A stretch of 64,000 nucleotides of DNA from Polaromonas vacuolata (GTDB lineage Bacteria > Pseudomonadota > Gammaproteobacteria > Burkholderiales > Burkholderiaceae_C). Position numbers and translations under genes: made by a program. The notes under the pieces are model-generated. The model was not told the origin of the DNA, made no database searches, and worked only from the letters and a program-made list of their open reading frames with translations. Where the stretch lies: assembly GCF_012584515.1 (NCBI RefSeq), contig NZ_CP051461.1, positions 1,410,001 through 1,474,000 of the forward strand. Direction: 5' to 3'. This document shows positions 47,849-58,096 of this stretch, piece by piece (positions within the stretch are counted from its first letter, which is position 1; the number at the start of each line of letters is the position of its first letter).

Positions 47849-48709
47849 ATGAATTTATCCATTTCATCTTTTGTGCGCAGCCTAGCGGGCAGTTCTGCGC
47901 TGGTGCTTGACTCGCCACATAGCGGCACGCAATACCCTGGGGATTTCGGTTTCGTTTGCGCTTACGAATTGCTGCGCACAGCAGAGGATTCACACGTCGA
48001 AAAGCTCTATGACTTTGCGCCTGACTTGGGCGCTCACTGGGTCGAGGCACTTTTTCCGCGCAGCTATCTCGACGCCAATCGCAATCTGACCGAGATCGAT
48101 ATCAGTATGTTGGACGCACCCTGGCCGCTGCCGGTTGAGACTGATCCCGTGATCATGTCCAAAGTTCGTTTAGGCAAAGGCTTAATTTGGCGTGCTACCG
48201 ATGATGGTCAGCCAATTTATGCGCGCAAACTTTCGGTGGCTGAAGTTAGGCTCCGGATTCGCAATTGCTGGCAGCCTTACCATGATGCGGTTGGGCAGGC
48301 GATTGCTGCTGCACACCAGCAACATGGTTTTAGCATTCATATCAACTGTCACTCTATGCCATCCGTGGCCGCGAGTGCAGCAACCGATTTTCCGGGTGAA
48401 GTTCATCCCGATTTTGTGATTGGCGACAGGGATGGCAGTACTGCCAACCCGGCGTTATCCGATCTGATTGCCAAACACTTGCGCGCTCTGGGTTATCAAG
48501 TCGCCTACAACCACCCTTATAAAGGTGTCGAGTTGGTCAGACGCTATGGCGAGCCAGCCCAGCAGCGTCACAGTATTCAGTTAGAAATCAATCGCAATCT
48601 TTATATGAACGAGAAAAGCTTTGCGCTCACCGAAGGCTTTGCTCAGCTCAAGTTGTCGCTGCATTCTTTGCTGTCTATGTTGCTAGCAATAGACACGCGC
48701 AAACTTTAA
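47849..48709 (+). CDS. hutG: N-formylglutamate amidohydrolase
   Basis: 286 residues. SALVLDSPHSGTQYP, the SYLDANRN motif, HINCHSMPS and the late LEINRNLYM segment are diagnostic of the FGase family (zinc-dependent hydrolysis of N-formylglutamate to formate and glutamate). No other histidine-utilisation gene adjoins, so the hutG symbol describes the activity rather than an operon. It is followed by a terminator. Confidence 0.88.
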   Translation: MNLSISSFVRSLAGSSALVLDSPHSGTQYPGDFGFVCAYELLRTAEDSHVEKLYDFAPDLGAHWVEALFPRSYLDANRNLTEIDISMLDAPWPLPVETDPVIMSKVRLGKGLIWRATDDGQPIYARKLSVAEVRLRIRNCWQPYHDAVGQAIAAAHQQHGFSIHINCHSMPSVAASAATDFPGEVHPDFVIGDRDGSTANPALSDLIAKHLRALGYQVAYNHPYKGVELVRRYGEPAQQRHSIQLEINRNLYMNEKSFALTEGFAQLKLSLHSLLSMLLAIDTRKL

Positions 48710-48743
48710 TTGCTAACACCCGAATACGCCGATCCTCGAATAT

Positions 48744-48768
48744 GCCGATTCTCCGGTCGGCGGTTTTT
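48744..48768 (+). terminator. Intrinsic terminator after the N-formylglutamate amidohydrolase gene
   Basis: GCCGA/TCGGC arms around an 8-base loop, followed by GG and five T bases. Confidence 0.6.
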
Positions 48769-48824
48769 CGGCTTAACCGCTTGCTGCGCAGTGTCGGCCA
48801 AATCTAGCCATTGCTATCATTCGT

Positions 48825-49946
48825 ATGATGAATACAAAAGAAACAATAGATAGCGTTGATTGCGTGGTGATTGGCGCTGGCGTGGTTGGTTTGGCTGTCG
48901 CTAGAGCGTTGGCGTTAGCTGGCCGCGAGGTAATTGTTCTCGAAGCGGCGGATGCTATCGGCACGGGCACCAGTTCACGTAATAGCGAAGTAATTCATGC
49001 CGGCATTTATTACCCAAAGGACTCGCTTAAAGCCAAGCTGTGCGTAGAAGGCAGCCGCATGCTGTATGCGTATTGCCAAGAGCGCGGTGTGGGTCATAGC
49101 CGCTGCGGCAAGTTAATTGTGGCGACTACCCAAGCGCAAAGCGCGCAGCTGCAAATCATTTTGGACAAGGCTATCAACAATGGTGTGCAGGGCATGGTGC
49201 TGCTAGGGCGTGAGGAGGCAAGAATGCTAGAGCCGCAGCTAGAATGCGTGGCTGCGCTGCATTCACCCAATACGGGCATCGTCGACAGCCACGCTTTTAT
49301 GCTCAGTTTGCAGGGGGATCTTGAAAACGCTGGCGGCGCTGTGGTTCTCAATACCATCGTTGACAGTGTTGATCTTGGCATGCCTGGTCGCCTATTGGTG
49401 CAAACCGCTGACGGCACGCGCTTATCCACCAACACCTTAATCAATGCTGCGGGGCTTTATGCGCCGACTTTGGCAGCGCGCTTTGCGGGACTTGATGCGC
49501 GTTTTGTGCCGCCCGCTTTTTATGCCAAGGGCAATTACTTCACGCTGGCCGGCCGTTCGCCTTTTTCACGCTTGATTTATCCGGTGCCCGAGTCAGCCGG
49601 ATTAGGCGTGCATTTAACTATCGATTTAGGCGGTCAAGCTAAGTTTGGACCGGATGTGGAGTGGGTAGCAACGCCCACAGACTTGGTTGTCGATGCCGCG
49701 CGCGGTGACGCGTTTTATGCTGAAGTGCGTAAATACTGGCCGGCCTTGCCCGACGGTGCGCTGCAGGCAGGTTATGCCGGCATTCGGCCGAAAATTAACG
49801 GGCCAGACGATGCGGCAAGTGACTTTCTGATTCAAGGCCCTAGCGAACATGGTGTGGCAGGTTTGGTCAACTTATTTGGTATTGAGTCTCCTGGTTTGAC
49901 TAGTGCTTTGGCACTGGCTGAGCATGTTAGAAAAAAGTTTGAATAA
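48825..49946 (+). CDS. lhgO: FAD-dependent oxidoreductase, L-2-hydroxyglutarate oxidase-like
   Basis: 373 residues. The N-terminal dinucleotide-binding motif is [16 protein letters not shown]; the LhgO/DAO-family signature [16 protein letters not shown] and a C-terminal GYAGIRPKI complete the fold. The family oxidises L-2-hydroxyglutarate or related 2-hydroxy acids. A second ATG lies one codon later. Substrate is inferred from family only. Confidence 0.85.
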   Translation: MMNTKETIDSVDCVVIGAGVVGLAVARALALAGREVIVLEAADAIGTGTSSRNSEVIHAGIYYPKDSLKAKLCVEGSRMLYAYCQERGVGHSRCGKLIVATTQAQSAQLQIILDKAINNGVQGMVLLGREEARMLEPQLECVAALHSPNTGIVDSHAFMLSLQGDLENAGGAVVLNTIVDSVDLGMPGRLLVQTADGTRLSTNTLINAAGLYAPTLAARFAGLDARFVPPAFYAKGNYFTLAGRSPFSRLIYPVPESAGLGVHLTIDLGGQAKFGPDVEWVATPTDLVVDAARGDAFYAEVRKYWPALPDGALQAGYAGIRPKINGPDDAASDFLIQGPSEHGVAGLVNLFGIESPGLTSALALAEHVRKKFE

Positions 49947-50156
49947 TCAGGAGCTAATTTGTAACTGCCTTTAATTTAAACAATGAAGACATTTTTTTGG
50001 TTTTTCTTTCCTCGGGATACCCCTAGTTAAAAATCACTCTTTAGCCTGTTCTGCTCGTGCTGACGGCGTTACAGTGATACGGGTACATTTCTTGCGTCTG
50101 AGTTTTTAGTGCATCTGCGAGCGATTTGCTCTGTGTATTTTATGAATGGAGAAACC

Positions 50157-51194
50157 ATGTTGAAACTGTTGAAAAAATCCGGCCTAGCTTGTGCGGCTCT
50201 GGCAACGTTGGCAATTGTCTCAATGCCCGCCCACGCTGGCAAAACGTTAGACGCCATTAAGGCCAGAGGTCAAGTGATTTGCGGCGTGAATGTTGGGTTA
50301 GCCGGCTTTTCTGGTGCTGACAGTAATGGCGTATGGACGGGATTAGATGTCGACGTTTGCAAAGCAATCGCCGCCGCCACGCTGGGAGACGCTAACAAAG
50401 TTAAGTGGGTACCACTCAACGCCCAGCAGCGCTTTACCGCATTGCAGTCTGGTGAGATCGACATTTTGTCGCGCAATACTACTTTTTCACTGAGTCGCGA
50501 TGCGTCTCTCGGCTTGTCAATTACCGCTGTGACCTACTACGACGGCCAAGGTTTTATGGTCCCGGCGAAAAGCAAAGTCACCAGCGCCAAGCAGTTAAAA
50601 GGTGCGACGGTATGTGTGCAATCCGGCACGACGACTGAGAAAAATCTCTCGGACTACAGCCGCGCCAATAATTTGTCACTCAAGCCTATCGTGTTTGAAA
50701 AACAAGAAGCTGTTAACGCCGCTTATTTTTCGGGCCGTTGCCAGGCTTATACAACTGATGCATCTGGCTTAGCATCCGTGCGTAACAAAGAAGCGCGTGT
50801 TCCAACCGATCACATCATCTTGCCAGATCTCATCTCCAAAGAGCCATTAGGCCCAATGGTTAGGCGTGGTGATGACGAATGGGCAGCTATTGCCAAGTGG
50901 GTGATTTACGGTCTGGTTGAAGCCGAAGAGTATGGAATCACTCAAGCCAATGTAGATGCTATGCAAAAAGATAGCAAAGACCCAGTGGTCTCACGCTTGA
51001 CGGGTAGCGGTGAAGACATTGGTAAGCTGCTTGGTTTGGATAAAGACTGGCTGGTTCGATCCATCAAGGCTGTGGGTAATTACGGCGAAATTTTCGAACG
51101 TAACGTTGGCCCTAAAACTGCGTTGGCCTTGCCGCGCGGTGCCAATAACCAGTGGAACAAGGGCGGTCAGATGTACGCCTACCCGCTGCGTTAA
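50157..51194 (+). CDS. aapJ: General L-amino-acid ABC transporter, periplasmic binding protein
   Basis: 345 residues from ATG 50157, which has GGAG seven bases upstream. The signal peptide ends AHAG. KTLDAIKARGQVICGVN and the WTGLDVDVCKAIAAA region are typical of AapJ/BztA binding proteins. It heads aapJ-aapQ-aapM-aapP, an importer of broad L-amino-acid range. Confidence 0.93.
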   Translation: MLKLLKKSGLACAALATLAIVSMPAHAGKTLDAIKARGQVICGVNVGLAGFSGADSNGVWTGLDVDVCKAIAAATLGDANKVKWVPLNAQQRFTALQSGEIDILSRNTTFSLSRDASLGLSITAVTYYDGQGFMVPAKSKVTSAKQLKGATVCVQSGTTTEKNLSDYSRANNLSLKPIVFEKQEAVNAAYFSGRCQAYTTDASGLASVRNKEARVPTDHIILPDLISKEPLGPMVRRGDDEWAAIAKWVIYGLVEAEEYGITQANVDAMQKDSKDPVVSRLTGSGEDIGKLLGLDKDWLVRSIKAVGNYGEIFERNVGPKTALALPRGANNQWNKGGQMYAYPLR

Positions 51195-51251
51195 GCCGGT
51201 ATTCAATTAGCTCTAAAGCTGCTTTTGAAACGACTTTTACACTAACTGCCT

Positions 51252-51300
51252 AACGGGCCAATCCGCGTATCAGTGCGCAGGTATGGCCCGTTTTACTTTT
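51252..51300 (+). terminator. Partial terminator/attenuator between aapJ and aapQ
   Basis: AACGGGCCA (51252-51260) pairs with TGGCCCGTT (51284-51292) and is followed by TTTTACTTTT. Such a hairpin lets more binding protein than permease be made. Confidence 0.6.
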
Positions 51301-51327
51301 TCAGTCCACCCTCTTGAGGCCCATCGA

Positions 51328-52536
51328 ATGGCAGACACATCACAAGAATTGATTCCATCAAGAACTGCTCCACCGCCCCAGCGCAGCCATTTTTCTTGGC
51401 GTAGCAAGCAAGCGCGCGGTCTGGTCTACCAGTTGATCACTGTGCTGGTCATCAGTTTCTTGATTTGGCTTTTGGTGAGCAACACGCTTGCCAATATGAA
51501 GCTGCGCGGCATTCAAAGCGGCTTTGACTTTTTGACCGGCCGCGCGGGTTTTGATATTGGCGAGCAAATGATTGGATTCGACGCCAGTCAGCCCTATTGG
51601 CGTGCTTTTTTGGCCGGCTTTGTCAACACGCTGCGGGTTGCAATAGTCGGCATTGTGTTCTGTACTGTCTTGGGTACTTTATTGGGCATAGGCCGGTTTT
51701 CGCGCAACGCGTTGGTGCGTGGTCTTTGCTATGGCTATGTGGAATGCTTTCGCAATATTCCGGTTTTGTTGCAACTACTGATGTGGTATTTAATTTTTAC
51801 CGAATACTTGCCGGTGGTCTCCGAGGCTTTGCATATTGGAAACTGGTTTTACCTGAGTAAAAACGGTATATCTTTTCCGCAGCCGGTTTGGGGACTCGGT
51901 CAGGGCTTGGCTGCTGTGGGTATTTTTCTGGGCGCTATTGCCGCATGGATTTATTCACATTGGGCGCGCAAACAATTCGAAGTAACTGGCAAGCCCAAAC
52001 CTTTACTTTTTATCTGGATAGTTGCGCTGATTAGCGGCGGCTTGCTCGGCTGGTTTGTGGGCGGTGCGCCAACTGCTTGGAATATGCCGCAACTCGGTGC
52101 TTTTCGCGTCGAAGGTGGCGGCGCGCTTTCGCCTGAATATTTGGCGGTGCTACTTGGACTGGTTTTTTATACCTCGGCCTTTGTGGCCGAAGTTGTGCGC
52201 GGTGGTATTGCTTCTGTCTCGCACGGCCAGCATGAGGCCAGTGCTTCCCTAGGTCTTTCGCAGTCGCTGTCAATGCGCTTAGTGGTGTTGCCGCAGGCGC
52301 TGCGCGTGATCATTCCGCCTATGACTAATCAGTACTTAAATCTGACCAAAAACTCTTCGTTGGCAGTCGCCGTGGGTTACCCCGATGTGGTGTCAATTGC
52401 CAATACTTCGTTGAACCAGACCGGGCGTGCGGTTGAATGCATTGTTGTCATCATGGCCATCTACCTCACACTCTCGCTGCTTACCTCTAGTTTTATGAAC
52501 TGGTTTAATGCGCGTGCCGCTATCAAGGAAAGGTAA
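51328..52536 (+). CDS. aapQ: General L-amino-acid ABC transporter permease AapQ
   Basis: About 402 residues from ATG 51328. Several membrane segments, the long insert typical of AapQ/BztB, and the permease EAA-type loop HGQHEASASLGLSQSLSMRL are seen. It is followed 7 bases later by aapM. Confidence 0.92.
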   Translation: MADTSQELIPSRTAPPPQRSHFSWRSKQARGLVYQLITVLVISFLIWLLVSNTLANMKLRGIQSGFDFLTGRAGFDIGEQMIGFDASQPYWRAFLAGFVNTLRVAIVGIVFCTVLGTLLGIGRFSRNALVRGLCYGYVECFRNIPVLLQLLMWYLIFTEYLPVVSEALHIGNWFYLSKNGISFPQPVWGLGQGLAAVGIFLGAIAAWIYSHWARKQFEVTGKPKPLLFIWIVALISGGLLGWFVGGAPTAWNMPQLGAFRVEGGGALSPEYLAVLLGLVFYTSAFVAEVVRGGIASVSHGQHEASASLGLSQSLSMRLVVLPQALRVIIPPMTNQYLNLTKNSSLAVAVGYPDVVSIANTSLNQTGRAVECIVVIMAIYLTLSLLTSSFMNWFNARAAIKER

Positions 52537-52543
52537 GCCAATC

Positions 52544-53647
52544 ATGACTGAAATTTATGTTGTCAAGCCTGCGCGTATTGCGCCAATCCGTACCCAAGGC
52601 CTTATGCCTTGGCTTAAAGCTAACTTGTTCGCAAGCGCTCCTAACGCCTTGCTCTCAACATTGCTTATGGCTATGTTGGTCTACGTCATCTCTAATGCCT
52701 TGGGTTGGGGTGTCTTTAATGCGGTGTTTGCCGCTGACCCCGACAGTTGCCAAGCCGCACGCGGACTGGGCGCTTGTTGGGGCGTGATTCATGAAAAAGG
52801 CCGGCTTATTGTGATGGGTCGCTACCCGCAAGATGAACATTGGCGGGCCGTGTTGGCTACGCTGTTAATGCTCAGTTTAGTAGTGGCGAGTTGCATGCAG
52901 TTTTTCTGGAAGCCTTGGTTGGTGTTGCTTTGGGTTGCCGTATTGGCAGCATTTTTCATACTAATGAGTGGCGGCGTGTTGGGACTGTCTAAGGTCGATA
53001 CCGACCAATGGGGTGGTTTGCCTTTGACCATCATGCTCACCGTGATTTCTATGACGGCTGCTTTTCCGCTGGCAGTTGCAGTGGCGCTGGGCCGGCGCTC
53101 TAACATGCCGGCGATTAAAAGCCTGTGCGTGATCTATGTCGAGTTGGTGCGCGGCGTGCCACTGATCTCAGTGCTGTTCATGGCTTCGTTTATGTTTCCG
53201 CTGTTCATGCCGATTGGTAAGTCGCCCGATGTGTTGATACGCGTCATCGTCGGCATTACCTTGTTTGCTGCCGCGTACATGGCTGAGATTATTCGCGGTG
53301 GCCTGCAGTCTTTGCCCAAGGGTCAGTTGGAAGCTGCCGCCAGTTTGGGATTGGGTTACTGGCAGACACAAATCAAGATTGTGTTGCCGCAGGCTATGGG
53401 TGCGGTGGTGCCTAGCATTATGAACAACTTTATTTCACTGTTTAAGGACACCTCTTTGGTGACCATAGTGTCCTTGTATGAGTTGACTGGCGCCTTGAGT
53501 TTGGCGGTGGGATCAGACCCTAATTGGCGACCGTTTAAGGTCGAGGCTTATTTGTTCATCGCGGCGATTTACTTTATCTGCTGCTTTTCAATGTCGCGCT
53601 ACAGCTTGTGGATAGAAAAGCGCCTTGCCGTTGGTAAGGCCAGTTAA
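52544..53647 (+). CDS. aapM: General L-amino-acid ABC transporter permease AapM
   Basis: About 367 residues from ATG 52544, preceded by AAGGAAAGG. The EAA-loop KGQLEAAASLGLGYWQTQ and the VELVRGVPLISVLFM segment identify a His/Glu/Gln-type permease. It pairs with AapQ to form the heterodimeric channel. Confidence 0.93.
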   Translation: MTEIYVVKPARIAPIRTQGLMPWLKANLFASAPNALLSTLLMAMLVYVISNALGWGVFNAVFAADPDSCQAARGLGACWGVIHEKGRLIVMGRYPQDEHWRAVLATLLMLSLVVASCMQFFWKPWLVLLWVAVLAAFFILMSGGVLGLSKVDTDQWGGLPLTIMLTVISMTAAFPLAVAVALGRRSNMPAIKSLCVIYVELVRGVPLISVLFMASFMFPLFMPIGKSPDVLIRVIVGITLFAAAYMAEIIRGGLQSLPKGQLEAAASLGLGYWQTQIKIVLPQAMGAVVPSIMNNFISLFKDTSLVTIVSLYELTGALSLAVGSDPNWRPFKVEAYLFIAAIYFICCFSMSRYSLWIEKRLAVGKAS

Positions 53648-53722
53648 TGATGCCAGTTGATCAATAAATTATTAAACATCATCCATTGAGTAAAAGCATT
53701 TCAAAAGTTTCAAGGAATAAAA

Positions 53723-54466
53723 ATGAGCGAACCCATCATCAACTTTGAAAAAGTTAACAAATGGTATGGCAACGATTTTCATGTGCTGCGTGACATTAAT
53801 TTGCAGGTCGCGCAGGGCGAGAGACTGGTTATTTGTGGTCCATCGGGATCTGGGAAATCTACCCTGATCCGCTGCATTAACGCGCTTGAAGAATACCAAG
53901 AGGGAAAGTTGACAGTCGTCGATCAGCTCTTAGGCGACGACCTTAAAGCGGTTGATGCGGTGCGCCGTCAAGTCGGCATGGTGTTTCAGCAGTTCAATCT
54001 TTTCCCGCATCTCTCAGTGCTTGAAAACCTCACACTGTCGCCGACATGGGTTGCGGGTATGCCTAAAAAAGAAGCGATTGAAAAAGCCATGCATCAGTTA
54101 GAGCGCGTACAAATTGCTGAACAAGCAAATAAATATCCGCTGCAGTTATCCGGTGGTCAGCAGCAGCGCGTAGCGATTGCGCGTGCGCTTTGTCTAACGC
54201 CCAAAATTATGCTGTTTGATGAGCCGACCTCAGCGTTAGATCCAGAGATGATTAAGGAAGTGTTAGATGTCATCATGGAGTTAGCCGATGGCGGCATGAC
54301 CATGTTGTGCGTGACCCACGAAATGGGTTTTGCTAAAGCTGTGGCCAATCGTGTGATTTTTATGGATCAAGGGCAAATCGTCGAAGAAAATAATCCTGAA
54401 GAATTTTTTAACAATCCGCGTACCGACAGAAGTAAAGACTTTCTCTCCAAGATACTGGGTCACTGA
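53723..54466 (+). CDS. aapP: General L-amino-acid ABC transporter ATPase AapP
   Basis: 247 residues. Walker [29 protein letters not shown] signature, Walker [13 protein letters not shown] and the switch His in VTHEMGFA are all intact. It ends the operon 64 bases before the IS30 element. Confidence 0.95.
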   Translation: MSEPIINFEKVNKWYGNDFHVLRDINLQVAQGERLVICGPSGSGKSTLIRCINALEEYQEGKLTVVDQLLGDDLKAVDAVRRQVGMVFQQFNLFPHLSVLENLTLSPTWVAGMPKKEAIEKAMHQLERVQIAEQANKYPLQLSGGQQQRVAIARALCLTPKIMLFDEPTSALDPEMIKEVLDVIMELADGGMTMLCVTHEMGFAKAVANRVIFMDQGQIVEENNPEEFFNNPRTDRSKDFLSKILGH

Positions 54467-54530
54467 TGGTGCTTGGATTGTTGGTTGCGGTTGATAGTGG
54501 TTTTTTGAGATTTATTCGTCGAATTGACAG

Positions 54531-55617
54531 GCGGATTCAAGCTTGAAGTGCAACCGTATGCTGATAGGACTCTAACTGTTCCATAAAAACCTGATGCGGC
54601 GTTCGATACCCTAAACATTTTCTAGGACGATGATTGAGCCTGTGCATCGCTAAAGCAATGTCATCGTCGGTGATGCAATTAAAGCGCATCCCCTTTGGGA
54701 AAAACTGGCGAATCAAACCGTTCATATTCTCGTTCGCCCCACGCTCCCACGAGGCGTATGGATGGGCGAAAAAGAAATCTGCACTCAGCGCAGAAGCTAT
54801 TCGTTCATGCTGGGCAAATTCCTTGCCGTTATCAGTCGTGAGAGTGTGCACGCAATGAGCGAACGGTTTGAGTAAAGTGATTAACGCGTCCCCTACGGCT
54901 TGCGCTGTTTTGAATGGCACGTGGAAAATTATTGAATAGCGAGAGACACGCTCATTAATCGTCACTAGTGCTTGCTTCTGCCCGGCACCAATCACCAGAT
55001 CAGCCTCCCAGTCGCCAAAGCGCGCACGCTCAAGCACGATGTCGGGTCGCAGTTCTATTGAGACCTGGCGAGAGATGGTGCCGCGCCGTTCACGGCCACT
55101 GCTGCGTTTTTTTCGCGTCTTCTGGCAACGCAGTGTTTTATGCAAGGTGCCGCCCGCGCGTTTGTCAGCGTAGATGTACTGGTAAATGCTCTCATAGCTA
55201 ACACCGGGTTGGTGGCTAGCTTCGAGGTGGCCGCTGATTTGCTCGGGGCTCCAAGCCTCAGCCAACTTTTCCTCCACTACAGCCCATGTCGAGTCAGCAA
55301 CTCTAGGACTATTGGCGCAGGCAAGTCTACGTTCTTGGGCTTTGTCATTTGCCTGCTTAGGGCGATAGCCTCGTAGACCGCGGTTACGACGCAACTCACG
55401 GCTGATGCTCGATTTATCACGGTCCATCATTTTTGCAATTTCACTTTGATTGAAGTTTGCTTTGACGAGGATTGCAATCTGGTAACGTTCGTCACGGGTG
55501 AGGTGTGTGTAAATCATTCTGGGCAACTTTGACTTGGTAGTCGGGAAGCTTGGATGCTCTCACATCTCACCCACCCGTACGGTTAATTTCAAAGTTGCAC
55601 TTCAGACTTGAATCCGC
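54531..55617 (-). mobile_element. IS30-family insertion sequence
   Basis: The 1087-bp element is bounded by 24-bp terminal inverted repeats matching at 22 of 24 positions (54531-54554 and 55594-55617). It contains one transposase gene. Flanking target duplication could not be defined. It lies between aapP and a 5'-truncated dctM gene. Confidence 0.88.
54537..55526 (-). CDS. IS30-family transposase
   Basis: 329 residues. The N-terminal helix-turn-helix (LTRDERYQIAILVKANFNQS) is followed by the DDE core: Asp in DWEADLVIG, Asp in TTDNGKEF and Glu in GANENMNGLIRQFFPKG. No frame damage was seen, so it is probably active. Its reading frame ends inside the left inverted repeat. Confidence 0.95.
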   Translation of the reverse strand: MPRMIYTHLTRDERYQIAILVKANFNQSEIAKMMDRDKSSISRELRRNRGLRGYRPKQANDKAQERRLACANSPRVADSTWAVVEEKLAEAWSPEQISGHLEASHQPGVSYESIYQYIYADKRAGGTLHKTLRCQKTRKKRSSGRERRGTISRQVSIELRPDIVLERARFGDWEADLVIGAGQKQALVTINERVSRYSIIFHVPFKTAQAVGDALITLLKPFAHCVHTLTTDNGKEFAQHERIASALSADFFFAHPYASWERGANENMNGLIRQFFPKGMRFNCITDDDIALAMHRLNHRPRKCLGYRTPHQVFMEQLESYQHTVALQA

Positions 55618-56818
55618 GGTTGTATTTGACGGTTGGCAAAGCGTTCATTTTTTGCCAGAAACAATCTTTTCTGGCCTGAACGACTTCACGCTGGTGTCGC
55701 TTCCCATGTTTGTCATCATGGGTGCTGCTGTGGCTTCATCGCGTGCTGGAAGTGACTTGTACGAAGCCTTGGCGCGTTTGCTGCACAAGGTTCCGGGCTC
55801 ATTGGTGATTTCTAATATCGGCGCCTGCGCATTGTTCTCGGCACTCACAGGTTCTTCGCCAGCGACTTGCGCGGCGATTGGAAAAATGGGTATTCCTGAG
55901 ATGCGTAAGCGCGGCTATGACGCTGACTTGGCAACCGGTGCGATCGCGGCGGGCGGAACGCTGGGGATTTTGATTCCACCCAGCGTGACCATGATTTTGT
56001 ACGGCATTGCCTCCGAGACATCAATCGGTCGCTTATTCATTGCAGGCATTATTCCTGGCTTGCTGTTGACCGGTTTATTCATGGCTTGGGCTTTGTTTTT
56101 GAGTTGGAAACGCGGCACGGTTTTAATTGATAAGGACCGCATTTATTCCCTCAAAGAAAAAGTAGAGCTGTTGCCTCGCCTGCTGCCATTTATTGCCGTC
56201 ATCGTGGGTGTTGTATATGCCCTTTATGGCGGTATTGCCACGCCTTCTGAAGCGGCAGGCGTAGGCGCCATGCTATGTTTGCTCATGGTCGCTGTGATTT
56301 ATCGTGTGTGGCGGCCACGCGATCTCTGGCTTATTTTGCGTGATGGTTTACGTGAGTCCGGCATGCTACTCATGATTATTGGCGCGTCCATTTTGTTTGG
56401 CTACATGATGTCGTCATTGCAGGTGACGCAATCGGTAGCCGAGGCGATTGGCGAAATGAATGCGAATAAATGGGTGGTACTCGGCGCTATCAATTTGATG
56501 CTGTTAGCTGCGGGTTGTTTTTTACCACCGGCTGCAATTATTTTGATGACAACGCCGATTTTGATGCCGGTCATTTTGGCTGCTGGATTTGATCCGATCT
56601 GGTTCGGTGTCATTTTGACTATCAATATGGAACTGGGATTAATTACCCCGCCAGTAGGTTTAAACCTGTTTGTGATTAACGGTATTACGCCAGATGTGAA
56701 ACTGCAAACTATTTTAAAAGGGGCGTTTCCCTTTATGCTTTGCATGGTTTTAGCGATATTGATTTTGTGCATTTTTCCAGAACTTGCGACTTGGTTGCCT
56801 AACAAGGTCATGGGTTAA
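55550..56818 (+). pseudogene. dctM: TRAP transporter large permease DctM, 5'-truncated by IS30
   Basis: Native sequence starts at about 55618, immediately after the IS end, and enters the family near PETIFSGLNDFTLVSLPMF. The normal first ~50-60 residues, with the first membrane helices, are missing. An open frame from ATG 55550 uses about 22 IS-encoded codons before dctM, so a chimeric protein is possible. The rest is intact: LTGSSPATCAAIGKMGIPEM, GGTLGILIPPSVTMI, NMELGLITPPVGLNLFVI. No dctP or dctQ gene lies nearby, so an IS-linked deletion is likely. Confidence 0.85.
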
Positions 56819-56903
56819 AAATACCATTTGGTAAATTGACTAAGCATTCTGGAGGCATACGCCAGATTGCTTTTTTTTAACCTTACGGTAAGTTGCGCGA
56901 TTT

Positions 56904-57482
56904 TTAAAACCCCAGTCTTGCACCTGCACCTAAGAGTGTTGCAACACCCAGCAAAGCAAAGATAGCAGCGGCTATTGAATGGATTAACTTCATGGGAATT
57001 TTATTTGCCATCTTGCGACCAATAAAAACCGCAGGCACATCGGCAATTAGTATGCCCATTGTTGTGCCCAGTACCACCCATATCGGACTGGCGTAATGGG
57101 CGGCTAAAGCAATCGTTGCGATTTGGGTTTTGTCACCCATTTCAGCAAGAAAAAATGTCACAAATGTGGCGCCAAAAACGCCTAGTTTTTTAGCGATTTT
57201 GGTGTCTTCGTCATCTATCTTGTCGGGTATCAATGTCCATATTGCCATGCCAATAAAGGATGCACCCAAAATCCAGCGCAAGCTCCCGGCACTGATGTTG
57301 GCAGTGATCCATGCACCTAGTGCTCCCGCTAACCCATGGTTGATGACGGTGGCGCAAAGTATGCCGGCGATGATAGGCCAAGGCTTTTTAAATCTTGCCG
57401 CAAGAATGAATGCTAAGAGCTGAGTTTTATCGCCGATTTCCGCGAGTGCGACGACACCGGTCGAGACTAAAAGCGCTTCCAT
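56904..57482 (-). CDS. TMEM165/GDT1-family membrane protein, probable Mn2+ exporter
   Basis: About 192 residues from ATG 57482; the longer frame to 57566 lies in the riboswitch leader. Two E-x-G-D-K-T motifs (LAEIGDKTQLLAF and LAEMGDKTQIATI) are the family signature of two UPF0016 repeats, each with about three helices. Bacterial members export Mn2+. The yybP-ykoY riboswitch upstream, which binds Mn2+, strongly supports that role. Confidence 0.92.
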   Translation of the reverse strand: MEALLVSTGVVALAEIGDKTQLLAFILAARFKKPWPIIAGILCATVINHGLAGALGAWITANISAGSLRWILGASFIGMAIWTLIPDKIDDEDTKIAKKLGVFGATFVTFFLAEMGDKTQIATIALAAHYASPIWVVLGTTMGILIADVPAVFIGRKMANKIPMKLIHSIAAAIFALLGVATLLGAGARLGF

Positions 57483-57547
57483 GAGAAATTCCGAGGCCGG
57501 TTTAAAACGATTGACCACGTGCGTCCCCAGCCAATGCGGAAGCACAG

Positions 57548-57660
57548 TGATCAAAGGTCTTGCCAAGCGGTGTTACCGCTCACGCCATGACCAGTGTGTG
57601 GTCAAGTATGTTGACGTGAGCCAATTCTTGCGAAAAGCGGCTACTCCCCAATGAGTGTGC
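57548..57660 (-). ncRNA. yybP-ykoY manganese riboswitch
   Basis: Read on the minus strand, the leader has the conserved GGGGAGTAG-C block (near 57640-57650), the CAACATACTTG segment and GGCAAGACCTTTGA (57552-57565), the hallmarks of the yybP-ykoY aptamer. It precedes the TMEM165 gene, a typical target. A TATGAT -10-like hexamer lies at 57663-57668 on the minus strand. Confidence 0.88.
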
Positions 57661-57863
57661 ACATCATAACTTAGTAAACCACTGTTTTATCCGATTTTCC
57701 GGTGCGCGCAATACTGTGTATTGGCGTCAAAAAAGAACGGTTATGCGGCGTCGTGGCCTACTTTTATGTGTGCTTCGCCACGCTAAGATATTTAATCGTT
57801 CTATCTTTTTCTTACTGCCTATTTAGACTGGGTCGGTAATTAATCACCATACTAGGAGTCAAT

Positions 57864-58079
57864 ATGTTTGCAGAACACCGGGAATTAATTTCTCAACTCA
57901 AGTCCAGTGACCAACACTTTAGTCGGCTGTTTGATGAGCACAATGATCTCGATAAAAAGCTGATTAATCTTGATGCGGCATTGGTTCCCGCCACACACGT
58001 CGAAGTGGAAAATCTTAAAAAAGAAAAGCTGCTGTTAAAAGACCAAATCTTGGTCATTCTCAAAAAAGCGGGTGCTTAA
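57864..58079 (+). CDS. YdcH-like (DUF465) small protein
   Basis: 71 residues. HRELISQLKSSDQHFSRLFDE, HNDLDKKLINL and VENLKKEKLLLKDQI match the short coiled-coil YdcH family. AGGAG lies 6 bases before the ATG. Function of the family is not established. Confidence 0.9.
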   Translation: MFAEHRELISQLKSSDQHFSRLFDEHNDLDKKLINLDAALVPATHVEVENLKKEKLLLKDQILVILKKAGA

Positions 58080-58096
58080 ATCAAGCTCGATTTGTA

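Noticed and set aside
54467..54530. ATG GTG CTT GGA frame just after aapP as a possible dctM start
   Set aside because: It is short and hydrophobic by chance, runs into the IS end, and shows no match to the DctM N terminus.
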